Shown: positions 23,977-32,705 of the stretch, in pieces
Layout of the letters: each line of letters begins with the position of its first letter
Numbering within the stretch: the first letter of the stretch is position 1
Program-made: the position numbers and the translations under genes
The notes under the pieces: model-generated
What the model was told of the DNA's origin: nothing
Database searches by the model: none
The model's input: only the letters and a program-made list of their open reading frames with translations
Origin: Deltaproteobacteria bacterium
GTDB taxonomy: Bacteria > Desulfobacterota > Desulfobacteria > Desulfobacterales > JAFDCJ01
Reading direction: 5' to 3'
NCBI GenBank assembly: GCA_019312835.1
Contig: JAFDCJ010000272.1
Location: forward strand, 1 to 39,103
DNA length: 39,103 nt

Positions 23977-26487
23977 TTAGTCAATCGTCCTTTCATCGGG
24001 TTCTGGCATCTTTATTTCAGTAAATAATACGCCCAGCACAGCGATTATGGTGAAGACAAAGGCACGCCATATGCCCGCAATAGCCATGGCGTAGACCCCG
24101 ATCGGCGCATGGGCACCCCACAACCCCGAGAGAACCGGACTGAGGAGTCCAACGGCCAAACCGCACAGGGCCGCGCCGGCAATTCGCTTCCAAAGAGGGG
24201 CTCCGCCGGCACCCAGCGTTGCAACCAGTCCGATCACCAGCGGCACAATCGCAGCCAATCCCCAAATGACCTTCAAATTCGGCAGATAACCGAATTTATC
24301 TAAATACATCATATCGCTAATGGCAAAAATTCCAGTTGCGAACACTGCACACAAAACGATATGCCAGTAACGCGGCGGCATGGCCGCTCGCCTTTCACTT
24401 CGTTTGCGCATGCGGCGGCGAATGGTCAGGGGCCAATTGTAAAACAGATTAAATATTTTGTGCTCCAGCAACGCACCTCTTTCCCCAAATACCGGAACCA
24501 CGTGAACCGCTTCGGTGGCCCAGTGCCCGGCCATAAACCTGGCCAACGCCGGGTAGCGATAGGTCATCTGAATGGGAAAGGCCAGATAGCCGATGTACTT
24601 AAAAAATCCCAGAAATACGGCGATATTATAATCTTTGAAATTTCTTTCTTTGATGACCAGATACAGGACATACAGGCCGCGTACCAGTGAGCCGGGGGAG
24701 ATGGGCACCACTTGAAACAGGGCGATGATTCCCACCCCGATGGCGTAAGCCTGGGCCCGGGGCATGTCCGGGTTTGCCAGGACATAGATGATGGCCGCGA
24801 TAACCGAGACCACCTGGGTTACGGGCAGGGTGCACACGTGTACCGCCAGGCTTTTCAGATATTTCTGGATATAGGGTTCATCGATTTGAGACAGGATAAC
24901 GCCGGCATCCGCGTCGTTTAAGAGGTGCTTTTCCCGACCTTCCGCCACCATATCACGAAGCCACTGCTCGCGCAGTTCGTTGTTGAAATACAGGCGCACC
25001 GGCCGCACTAAATAGTAATCGAGGCGCTCTCTGGCAAATTGCCGGTCGGTCAGCAGTTTGTGAATTCCAGCCGGCAGAAGGGACAGCGGCCAATGATAGG
25101 TGCAACGCCAGATTTGTCTGGAGAGAAGCGGTGCCCGCAGGTTGGACAGGCGGCCGGCGCGATGCCAGCTCATGATCCTCTCGATAAATTTGGCCCGGGC
25201 GGCCCGGCGCAGATAATCGGCGCTGGTCAGTATCATCCGGTAGTGGGCACGCCAAAACGGTTGCCCCCAGATACGCCTGAAAAAACGGCCGGCCAGAGGG
25301 ATCAGACCGAGGAAACCAAACAATAATGTTAGAAGGGTATTTTTCTGCAATTGATCACGGCATCGCCGATCGATAAGGTCTTTGACCCGCCAACCGGTAA
25401 TCGCGCTTTTCAGCAGGGTCGACCATAAGGTCGGACTGTAAAGCAGGCGAACGTGGTTGTGGGTGATATCCGGTACGGAATTCCGATATATCTTTTCCGC
25501 CCCTTCCAGTTCTTCCAGCATCCGTTCCATTCCGGCGAAATTTTCTTTATGAGCCGCTGTATACCGCTTAAGCTTTTTGATGTTGCCGCGATCGAACTGT
25601 ACCAGGCTGCCGCGCAGCAGTCCGGTGGCAATCAGCTTGAAATCTCCCGGGCTCATGGGCAAAAAGGGCAAAAGGGCCAGCCCGGCGCGAAAATCAACGG
25701 CTGTCAAGCCGTTTGAGAAAGAATCAGTTGTACCGTTGCGTTTGAGGCAGTTCGGTTGGCTTTTCCAGGTCGACCACTCATACTGCCTGGCAAACTCATG
25801 GGCGCCCATCTGGTGCAAAAGCGCGACGAACTCGCGCATGAATACGAATTTGGCGCGATATTCCGGAGATCCCAGTTTTTGGGGATCCGCATTTTTTCCT
25901 TTAAACCAGTGTTTGAGCTCGTCCAGGTGATCATCTACTTCCAGGCGCCAGGTGCGGCCCGCTATCCATTCGCTCAACTCGCCGCAACTGCCCAGGGTAT
26001 CATCCACAAAAGTGGCATGAATGTCCGCAACAGCGCTCTCGGCACCAAACTGAATCTTGGCCGCGCGGCGAATGAATTTTTGCCACAGCGCACCGGCACG
26101 GGCGGCGCTAGGATTTACCTGGAGCTGAAATGGTCCCTGAAAGCCGATCCAGTAAAGCAGGTTGCGAAACAGCAAAGAAAAATTGCTCGGCGGGATCAGG
26201 ATCTTCATCGCGTACACGCCTCCCACCCGGAGGCCTTCGATGGGTCCGCTGGCCGAATCAATCTGCATAATCTCGACCTGATAGACCTGACCGGCGAAGC
26301 CGCCGCCCACAAATTTTTTAATTCTCAGTCTGACCCTGGCACGTTGGGCGCTGTCAACTGCGGTTATATCGTAGGCTAATGCAGTGCCAGCTTCATAGCG
26401 TTCAACCCGCATGGGCCTGTGCAGGTCCAGCTGATTAAATTCTTCTTCAAGATTTCTGTAAACTTTAATACCATCGTCTGAGCTCAT
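23977..26487 (-). CDS. Kinase-like multi-spanning membrane protein, function unknown
   Basis: I do not recognise a named family. The first 280 residues look like a divergent protein-kinase-like domain: a glycine-rich loop GGGFAGQVY (61-69), a lysine in VYAMKIL (K95), a catalytic-loop-like QPNCLK (about 244-249) and a DFG-like VDFRAG (264-269). Helical soluble sequence follows. About seven to eight membrane segments lie at about 395-415, 550-575, 590-625, 640-665, and four more after 725 (among them VLCAVFATGIFAI, VIWGLAAIVPLVIGLVATLG and VFTIIAVLGVLF). The 836-residue start ATG at 26487 has AGGA 8 bases upstream. A hairpin at 26504-26517 lies in the leader. It stands alone, convergent with the DHH gene. 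The missing HRD motif suggests an atypical or inactive kinase. Confidence 0.8.
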   Translation of the reverse strand: MSSDDGIKVYRNLEEEFNQLDLHRPMRVERYEAGTALAYDITAVDSAQRARVRLRIKKFVGGGFAGQVYQVEIMQIDSASGPIEGLRVGGVYAMKILIPPSNFSLLFRNLLYWIGFQGPFQLQVNPSAARAGALWQKFIRRAAKIQFGAESAVADIHATFVDDTLGSCGELSEWIAGRTWRLEVDDHLDELKHWFKGKNADPQKLGSPEYRAKFVFMREFVALLHQMGAHEFARQYEWSTWKSQPNCLKRNGTTDSFSNGLTAVDFRAGLALLPFLPMSPGDFKLIATGLLRGSLVQFDRGNIKKLKRYTAAHKENFAGMERMLEELEGAEKIYRNSVPDITHNHVRLLYSPTLWSTLLKSAITGWRVKDLIDRRCRDQLQKNTLLTLLFGFLGLIPLAGRFFRRIWGQPFWRAHYRMILTSADYLRRAARAKFIERIMSWHRAGRLSNLRAPLLSRQIWRCTYHWPLSLLPAGIHKLLTDRQFARERLDYYLVRPVRLYFNNELREQWLRDMVAEGREKHLLNDADAGVILSQIDEPYIQKYLKSLAVHVCTLPVTQVVSVIAAIIYVLANPDMPRAQAYAIGVGIIALFQVVPISPGSLVRGLYVLYLVIKERNFKDYNIAVFLGFFKYIGYLAFPIQMTYRYPALARFMAGHWATEAVHVVPVFGERGALLEHKIFNLFYNWPLTIRRRMRKRSERRAAMPPRYWHIVLCAVFATGIFAISDMMYLDKFGYLPNLKVIWGLAAIVPLVIGLVATLGAGGAPLWKRIAGAALCGLAVGLLSPVLSGLWGAHAPIGVYAMAIAGIWRAFVFTIIAVLGVLFTEIKMPEPDERTID

Positions 26488-26713
26488 CAACGAATTCCTA
26501 ACTGCACCACACGGTGCGGTAAAAAAAAATACTGGATACGCAGGACCGATCCAGCTATGCTCATGATAGCATAAATCAGCTGATATTTTTAGGATTTATT
26601 GAGGTTAGTGGGAAATACCCGAAAACTTGAAAATCCAATTTTACTCATTAATATATGTCAGTATTTTGCTCTTACAGGCCTTGCTTATTAGATCAAAAAT
26701 AATAGAGTAGGCG

Positions 26714-27038
26714 ATGCGTTTAGGGTCACTGAAGGTATGGGGTCTGATTGTCGCTCTGTCGACTTTCCTGATGCTGCTGCCGGTCGATGCGGGGGCTCAA
26801 AATTCCAAATCCTCCCAACAACCGTCCGTTCAAGAAAAAAAGGAAGAACCGCCGCCGGGTACAAAGTGAGCTGCTGCAGGAAATCGATCGCCGCTTCAGG
26901 GAACTGGATATCGAGATTCCCTTTCCCCAGAGGGATTTCCACCTTCGCAGCGTGGATTCACCGGCCGCAGATGCGCTGCAGTCCTCAATTGCGACAGGGG
27001 ACTCGGCGGGCACACGAACACAAGCACCTGACCATTGA
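26714..27038 (+). pseudogene. Remnant of an MscS-type channel gene (internal deletion and frameshift)
   Basis: The 5' part (26714-26869) encodes a 51-residue product with a signal peptide, MRLGSLKVWGLIVALSTFLM then LLPVDAGAQ. In another frame, from about 26844 to the stop at 27038, the sequence reads VQSELLQEIDRRFRELDIEI followed by PFPQRDFHLRS, the very C-terminal strand and helix of MscS-family channels. The intact channel at 30296-31594 in this window ends with the equivalent SIPFPQRDVHM. The central several hundred residues are gone, so this looks like a channel gene reduced to its two ends. The 5' reading frame could still make a small exported peptide. Confidence 0.7.
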
Positions 27039-27118
27039 TTTGCTTGAGGCTTTGAATGAAGTATAGTATCCGTCGATATGGCAGACGATGAATCGACACA
27101 ATTTGAAAGGAGGGCAGC

Positions 27119-27367
27119 ATGGGTTTAATAATTTGGATTATATTGGGTCTGGTTGTCGGGGTGATCGCAAAATTGATCATGCCCGGAAAGGATCCGGGTG
27201 GTTTCATTATCACGATTATCCTGGGTATCGCCGGCGCTTTCGTCGGCGGATTTATCGCGTCCAGGATCGGGTTTGGGAGTGTGACCGGTTTTGATATCCG
27301 CAGTCTGGTGATAGCCGTCGGCGGTGCGGTGCTGCTGCTGATCATTTATCGCGTCGTCAAGAAATGA
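27119..27367 (+). CDS. GlsB/YeaQ/YmgE-family small membrane protein
   Basis: An 82-residue, three-helix membrane protein of the family often labelled transglycosylase-associated protein, frequently linked to envelope stress. The N-terminal helix is GLIIWIILGLVVGVIAKLIM, followed by the family signature PGKDPGGFIITIILGIAGAFVGGFI and a last helix before IYRVVKK. AAGGAGGGCAGC precedes the ATG. It follows the MscS remnant by 80 bases. A biochemical function is not established for the family. Confidence 0.92.
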   Translation: MGLIIWIILGLVVGVIAKLIMPGKDPGGFIITIILGIAGAFVGGFIASRIGFGSVTGFDIRSLVIAVGGAVLLLIIYRVVKK

Positions 27368-27392
27368 TGTCAACGATTCGTTGATATCGTTG

Positions 27393-27530
27393 GTTATTTG
27401 TTATTGGTTAATCGTTGAGCGACAGACAGGAATACTATCGAATATAGCGCTCATTGAGTGATGTTCGCCACTATCGGTACGCCGGCAGGCTTTGCAACTA
27501 ATAACCAGTAACGCGTAACCAATAACCACG
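27393..27530. repeat. Inverted heptad pair (GTTATT/AATAACC words)
   Basis: GTTANTN words start at 27393, 27400, 27407 and 27414. AACNNRT-like words start at 27496, 27503, 27510, 27517 and 27524. All have period 7. The right group is a degraded inverted copy of the left. It fills the gap between the convergent YeaQ-like and acyl-CoA dehydrogenase genes; about 75 bases inside are non-coding. Confidence 0.65.
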
Positions 27531-27555
27531 CCTTGAGCGTGTCACGCTCAAGGCG

Positions 27556-28884
27556 TTATACCCCCTTGAAGGCCGAAGCGGGAAAAAAGCAGTAGGGGCA
27601 TTCCTCCGGAGGCCGTTCGCCGTAGTGAACATATCCGCACATCCGACAGCGCCAGGCTGTCTCGGCTTGATCTTCCTCAAATTCAGCTGGGTCCATGTCG
27701 CGATGGATCGGCAGGTCTTCCAGGGGCGGCATGACCGGTTGATATCCGTTCAGGGCGTATCCGGAAACGATGTAACGCTGGACCTCGCTGGTCCCTTCGT
27801 AAATTCGAAACAACCGTGCATCGCGCAGCAGTTTTTCGATCGGAAACATCTTGGTGTAGCCATAACCGGCAAAAATCTGCAGCGCTTCGTTGGCAACCTC
27901 CAAACATGCCTCCGTGGCGTAGAATTTGGCGATGGAGGCTGCGATGGTCGGATCGATACCGTTGTCTGCCTCCCAGGCCGCCTTCCATACCAGCAGGCGG
28001 GATGTTTCCACCTTTTGATACATTTCGGCGATTTTATGCTGAATGGCCTGAAAGTTGGCGATTTTGGTACCGAACGCCCGGCGCTTTTTGGCATAATCAA
28101 TGGCGTATTCCATGGCCGATCGTGCCGTGCCCACTGCGAAGGCACCGATGGCCGGGCGCGTGCGGGCAAAGGTGTGCATTGCCAATAAAAATCCTTCGCC
28201 CGGCGGCGCCATGATATTGGCCTCGGGGACCCTGACGTCTTTGAAGTTTATCCCCGTTGTATTGGAACCGCGCTGACCCATCTTGGGTATTTTGCGACCG
28301 ATGGACACCCCCGGCCAATCTCTTTCCACCAGAAACGCGCAGATGCCTTCGTGATGGGAATCGGTGTCCACCGTGGCAAAGACGGACATATAATCGGCAA
28401 TCCCGCCATTGGTGATCCAGTACTTGGTGCCGTTTAGAATATAATCATTCCCGTCCCTTTCGGCTTTGCAGCGGATACCGGCCACATCCGAGCCCATGGT
28501 CGGCTCGGAGGTCGCAAAGCAGATCAATTTGAAATCATTTAAAATTTTAGAAAAATATTGCTTCTTCAAGGCTTCGTTTTTGGACAGCACCAGGGGTTCC
28601 ATTCCCAGAGAGTTGTCAAAGATGGTAGTGGCCAATCCCGGGCAGGCCGCGGCCAGCTCTTCGGTGAGGATGACGCTTTCGATCAAGCCCCAACCATTGC
28701 CGCCATATTTTTGGGGAATGTCACCGTTAATCAGCCCGGCGGCATACGCTTTTTTCAGCACCGCCAATGGCGTTTCATCGATTTCGTCGTAATGCCAGGC
28801 GACGGGGAGAATTTCTTTGAGCGCGAATTCACGGGCTTTTTGCTGCAATTCAAGTTGCTGGGGGGAAAGTCTAAAATTTAGCAT
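27556..28884 (-). CDS. Acyl-CoA dehydrogenase with fused C-terminal rubredoxin domain
   Basis: The first 385 residues are an ordinary short-chain-type acyl-CoA dehydrogenase: ATSEPTMGSDVAGI (flavin/substrate contact), KYWITNGGIADYM, and the catalytic-base region IYEGTSEVQ with the expected E363. A linker then leads to a rubredoxin-like domain at 411-442 with four iron ligands, C413 and C416 in CRMCGY and C429 and C432 in CPYC. This would let the dehydrogenase hand electrons to a one-iron centre rather than only to ETF, which is inference. AGGAGG precedes the ATG at 28884. The other acyl-CoA dehydrogenase in the window (5588-7405) lacks this domain. It is monocistronic as far as the window shows. 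Confidence 0.92.
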   Translation of the reverse strand: MLNFRLSPQQLELQQKAREFALKEILPVAWHYDEIDETPLAVLKKAYAAGLINGDIPQKYGGNGWGLIESVILTEELAAACPGLATTIFDNSLGMEPLVLSKNEALKKQYFSKILNDFKLICFATSEPTMGSDVAGIRCKAERDGNDYILNGTKYWITNGGIADYMSVFATVDTDSHHEGICAFLVERDWPGVSIGRKIPKMGQRGSNTTGINFKDVRVPEANIMAPPGEGFLLAMHTFARTRPAIGAFAVGTARSAMEYAIDYAKKRRAFGTKIANFQAIQHKIAEMYQKVETSRLLVWKAAWEADNGIDPTIAASIAKFYATEACLEVANEALQIFAGYGYTKMFPIEKLLRDARLFRIYEGTSEVQRYIVSGYALNGYQPVMPPLEDLPIHRDMDPAEFEEDQAETAWRCRMCGYVHYGERPPEECPYCFFPASAFKGV

Positions 28885-28940
28885 GTTGGGGCCTCCTAAG
28901 CTCGGGATTTGTATAGAAGTGGTTTCAAATTCAATATGCC

Positions 28941-29004
28941 ATCACGGCTGGAACCTGCTCCCAAGAGCAATCATTTGAAAGTGGGAGCGGCTTCCAGCCG
29001 CGAT
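28941..29004. repeat. Diverged copy of the GC-rich inverted repeat
   Basis: Arms 28941-28962 and 28983-29004 are complementary at 19 of 22 positions and share the core GGCTTCCAGCCG with the perfect hairpin at 18720-18784. The rest of the 388-base gap 28885-29272 holds a further fragment, ATCACGGCTGGA, near 29131, and otherwise nothing recognised. Confidence 0.65.
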
Positions 29005-29272
29005 TCTCCTTCCCTTGTACGGTTGGGACTAGGCGGGCGCGTCTGGTTTTCCTCCTTATCATACTTAGGCAGCCACAACCAATAAAATTAGGCCCTCAAA
29101 TTTGATGCGAGTATCCATTGCATTGCGCATGAATCACGGCTGGACTTTGTTGCACCGGCATGGTATTGCGTCTGTCTTTTCAGCATTCAGCAATACCGCT
29201 CTGAAGAATTGTATGAAGGAAGCAATTTCTGTTCACCAGCACCAACCTTTAAGGTGATATCAAGTTTTCATC

Positions 29273-30178
29273 ATGCTTAATTTCCTGCTTTACGCTGCCG
29301 CCGCCTTGATCTGGGGTTCGACCTGGCTGGGTATCAAACTGCAACTGACCCAGGTGCCCCCAGTTTTATCGGTCGGCTATCGTTTTTGCCTGGCTTCATT
29401 GATGCTGCTGATCTATTGTATGTTGCGGAATAAACCGCTTGCTTTTTCCCGGCGTGATCACTTGTTTATGGCTATCCAGGGATTCAGCCTTTTCGGTCTG
29501 GGCTATTGCATGAGTTACCTGGCCACATCCTATTTGACCAGCGGGTTGGTGGCGGTGGTGTTTTCCACCATACTGATGTGGAATATTCTGAACTTGAGAA
29601 TATTCATGGGCCAGGCGATTGCCTGGCGCGCCTTTTGGGGCGGGCTACTGGGCCTGTCCGGCATTTGTATTGTATTCTGGCATGACCTCTCCGCATTTAC
29701 CGCCACCAGGGGCTTAATCGGCCTAAGCTTTGGGCTGATCGGCGCCTATCTGGCCTCGGTGGGCAACGTGGTGGGTGCACGCAATGCCAGCTGCGGCGTT
29801 CCGGTAACCCAGGCCAATGCCTATGGCATGGCATACGGCGGCCTGCTGACATTGGCCATTCATTTTGGCGGCGGCGGCGAACTCGTTATGGACTGGACCG
29901 TGGGTTACCTGGCTCCGATGCTTTATTTGACTGTCTTCGGATCGGTGGTGGCTTTTGGATGCTACATGCTTCTGATCGGCCGAATTGGTGCCGAGTATGC
30001 GGCCTATGCCACCCTTTTGATGCCGATCATCGCTTTGCTTCTGTCAACCTTATTTGAAGATTTTCTCTGGACTGCCAACACCGCCATAGGGGTTGTCGTC
30101 GTTCTGACTGGCAACCTGTTTATCCTGACACCCGCTGCAATCCTTACCCGGGCCTACCGCCGGATCAAAGCGATTTGA
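29273..30178 (+). CDS. DMT-superfamily (EamA) permease
   Basis: A 301-residue inner-membrane transporter with about ten hydrophobic helices in two EamA repeats. It begins MLNFLLYAAAALIWGSTWLGIK, the usual first helix with the WGS/W motif. The second repeat starts near GLIGLSFGLIGAYLASVGNV. Members export amino acids, metabolites or nucleotide derivatives; the substrate cannot be told here. No strong Shine-Dalgarno is visible. It lies 117 bases before the MscS channel gene on the same strand. Confidence 0.9.
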   Translation: MLNFLLYAAAALIWGSTWLGIKLQLTQVPPVLSVGYRFCLASLMLLIYCMLRNKPLAFSRRDHLFMAIQGFSLFGLGYCMSYLATSYLTSGLVAVVFSTILMWNILNLRIFMGQAIAWRAFWGGLLGLSGICIVFWHDLSAFTATRGLIGLSFGLIGAYLASVGNVVGARNASCGVPVTQANAYGMAYGGLLTLAIHFGGGGELVMDWTVGYLAPMLYLTVFGSVVAFGCYMLLIGRIGAEYAAYATLLMPIIALLLSTLFEDFLWTANTAIGVVVVLTGNLFILTPAAILTRAYRRIKAI

Positions 30179-30295
30179 CAAGTCATCTGAACTGCTTTGA
30201 CTTCCCCTATTTTATGATTAACGTTTTTAGAAACAAGCAAACGTTTTTCTGCTTCCCTAAAACATGAATCACCCAGATTGGATGGAGGAAATACA

Positions 30296-31594
30296 ATGTC
30301 CGTGCCACCGTTGGTAAGAAACCGGAAAGTTTTTAATATCATTGCGGTTATGTTTGCGATCCTGCTGATACCTGTATCAGGGGCATTGGCCCAGAGCGAT
30401 AAAAAGGACCAACCAGCGCCTGTAACTACCAAGAATCCAGATATAACCATAGATGTGCTGGAGCATCGCCTGCAACCGTTGACCAAGGAAGACCTGGCAG
30501 TGGAGGCCGACGGGTGGCTGCAAATATTGAAAAAGCATGTCGGGCAAGTCAGTGAGATGCAAATCAAGGCGCTGCAGGCCGAGGGCGATGCCAAAACCGA
30601 GCTGCTCGAATCCGTAACCAAGCTCAAAGAGCAGCAGACGGCCTTGACCGACCGCTTTAATGCGGTGATCAATGAATTCAAATTAAAGGGCGGAACCATC
30701 GAAGACTACCAGGCCTATGTCAAGGCCATATCCGGCGTAGAGGTAGATGTGTCCGATGCCAGCGCTGCCTGGACGGTAATTACGGGCTGGTTGATATCAT
30801 CCGAAGGCGGCATCCGGTGGGCTAAAAACATTGTTTTCTTTTTGATCGTCATCCTGCTGTCCTGGGTCTTGTCCAATATCATCGGCAAGGCGGTTCAAAA
30901 GGCGGTGGTAAAAATTCAAAGTGCTTCTGAGCTGTTAAAAGATTTTATTGTCAATATCAGCCGTAGGGCTGTTTTCGTGGTCGGGTTCATCGTGGCCCTG
31001 TCCATGCTGGAGGTCAACATCGGACCGCTTCTGGCGGCTATTGGTGCTGCCGGCTTTATCCTGGGATTCGCATTGCAGGGTACTTTGAGTAATTTTGCGG
31101 CCGGCATCATGATCCTGATTTACCGGCCCTATGATATCGGTGATTTAATCGATGTCGGCGGCATGCTGGGCAAAGTGGATGCCATGACGATCGTTTCAAC
31201 GACCCTGAGAAAACCGGATAATCAAAAAGTGGTCATCCCCAATAATATGATCTGGGGCGACATCATCACCAATATCACCGGCACCAGTAAACGGCGCGTG
31301 GATCTGGTATTTGGAATTGGCTACAGCGATGATATGGCCAAGGCACAAGCGATCCTCGAAGACATTCTGGCAAACCATGAATCCGTTCTGAAAGATCCCG
31401 CCCCTGTCGTAAAGGTTCACGAATTGGCCGATTCTTCGGTGAATTTTGTTGTCCGGCCGTGGGTGGCAACCGAAAATTACTGGGATGTTTACTGGGATAT
31501 AACCCGCAGCGTCAAAGAGCGCTTTGATGCCGACGGTGTATCGATACCCTTTCCACAGCGGGATGTGCACATGCATCAGGCCGCATCGGCTTGA
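30296..31594 (+). CDS. Mechanosensitive ion channel, MscS family
   Basis: Tension-gated channel that releases solutes on osmotic downshock. With the ATG at 30296 (GGAGGA 6 bases upstream) it has 432 residues. A signal peptide (about 12-33, ending GALAQ) is followed by a periplasmic helical domain of about 130 residues. The membrane part begins near 183. The pore helix reads LLAAIGAAGFILGFALQGTL followed by SNFAAGIMILIYRPYDIGD, the family hallmark. The cytoplasmic beta domain contains VTGTSKRRVDLVFGIGY-like sequence, and the C-terminus ends SIPFPQRDVHM. The extended N-terminal domain resembles MscM/YbdG-type larger channels. A decayed relative lies at 26714-27038. Confidence 0.93.
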   Translation: MSVPPLVRNRKVFNIIAVMFAILLIPVSGALAQSDKKDQPAPVTTKNPDITIDVLEHRLQPLTKEDLAVEADGWLQILKKHVGQVSEMQIKALQAEGDAKTELLESVTKLKEQQTALTDRFNAVINEFKLKGGTIEDYQAYVKAISGVEVDVSDASAAWTVITGWLISSEGGIRWAKNIVFFLIVILLSWVLSNIIGKAVQKAVVKIQSASELLKDFIVNISRRAVFVVGFIVALSMLEVNIGPLLAAIGAAGFILGFALQGTLSNFAAGIMILIYRPYDIGDLIDVGGMLGKVDAMTIVSTTLRKPDNQKVVIPNNMIWGDIITNITGTSKRRVDLVFGIGYSDDMAKAQAILEDILANHESVLKDPAPVVKVHELADSSVNFVVRPWVATENYWDVYWDITRSVKERFDADGVSIPFPQRDVHMHQAASA

Positions 31595-31778
31595 CAGGCT
31601 TATAGCCCGGAGGTGACAGCTCGACGGGGTGCAAATTGTGTATTACCAATTTTAGCAGCAGTCTCAAAAATTTTTCTGCTGTGCCTGCTTGTGCCGGCTC
31701 GTTTAGCGACAGCCCGGACAGCAGCAGGGTTTTTATCCTACAAGATCAGTCAGCTAAATTAGAAAGGAGCATAGTGCG

Positions 31779-32522
31779 ATGCGATACCTTATACCCATAT
31801 TCATGATTCTAACGGTTTCAACAGCAGCCTTCGGCGCCACCGGCGCGGCGGTTACCTATCAGGTCGATGGCAAATCCTACGAAGGTTATTACGTCAGCCC
31901 CGCCAACCAGGCCCCTTTGGTCGTGCTGATTCACGACTGGGATGGACTGACCGATTATGAAATCAAACGCGCCCATATGCTGGCCGAACTGGGTTACGCC
32001 GTTTTTGCGGCCGATTTGTTCGGTGCCGGCGTGCGGCCCACCGAGGTCAAGGATAAACGCCAGCATACGGGAGAATTATACAAAGATAGAAAGAAAATGC
32101 GGGCCTTGATGAACGGGGCCCTTGCGACGGCCAAGGCCCAAGGTGCCCGGGTAGACAATGCGGTCGTTGCGGGTTATTGCTTCGGCGGCGCAGCCGTACT
32201 TGAATGGGCGCGTTCCGGGGCCGATCTTAAAGGTTTTGCCACCTTTCATGGCGGTTTGAAGACCCCGGAGGGGCAAGATTATGCCAAAACCCGCGGGGAA
32301 ATATTGATTATGCACGGAACAGCCGATACGGCCATTACCATGGATCAGTTCGCCGCCCTGGCGCAGGAACTCGAGGCGGCCGGCATCCCCCACGAGATGA
32401 TATCCTACGGCGGTGCGCCGCACGCATTCACCGTCTTTGGCGAAGAACGTTACCGGGAAACGGCCGATAAAAAATCCTGGAAACGCTTCCAGGAATTTCT
32501 GGCGGTCAAATTAAAAAACTAA
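31779..32522 (+). CDS. Exported dienelactone hydrolase-family protein
   Basis: An alpha/beta hydrolase of 247 residues with a signal peptide, MRYLIPIFMILTVSTAAFGA, so it probably acts in the periplasm. The nucleophile is the cysteine of AGYCFGGA, as in dienelactone hydrolase. The family histidine is in GAPHAFTVFG near the C-terminus, and the acid is probably in MHGTADTAI. AGAAAGGAG lies upstream of the ATG. Family members hydrolyse esters or lactones; the real substrate is unknown. It stands alone between the MscS gene and a convergent MBL-fold gene. Confidence 0.9.
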   Translation: MRYLIPIFMILTVSTAAFGATGAAVTYQVDGKSYEGYYVSPANQAPLVVLIHDWDGLTDYEIKRAHMLAELGYAVFAADLFGAGVRPTEVKDKRQHTGELYKDRKKMRALMNGALATAKAQGARVDNAVVAGYCFGGAAVLEWARSGADLKGFATFHGGLKTPEGQDYAKTRGEILIMHGTADTAITMDQFAALAQELEAAGIPHEMISYGGAPHAFTVFGEERYRETADKKSWKRFQEFLAVKLKN

Positions 32523-32531
32523 ACCCAGATT

Positions 32532-32557
32532 GAGAAGGCTGTTTTGACAGCTTCTCA
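32532..32557 (+). terminator. Hairpin after the dienelactone hydrolase gene
   Basis: GAGAAG-G-CTGT pairs with ACAGCTTCTC around a short T-rich loop (one bulged G), 10 bases after the stop codon. It has no T run, so termination strength is uncertain. Confidence 0.45.
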
Positions 32558-32705
32558 TTCTGTGTATGGGCCTGGGCGGGATGACGATTGGTAGCGTTAT
32601 GGGCCCTTTTGTATGCCTGACGGTGGCGTGGCATTCGTCATTCAGCCCGGGCCAGGTTTGTTGAAGGCTAAATGCTCGCGGCAAAGCGCTTCTATCCAGC
32701 AGGGG

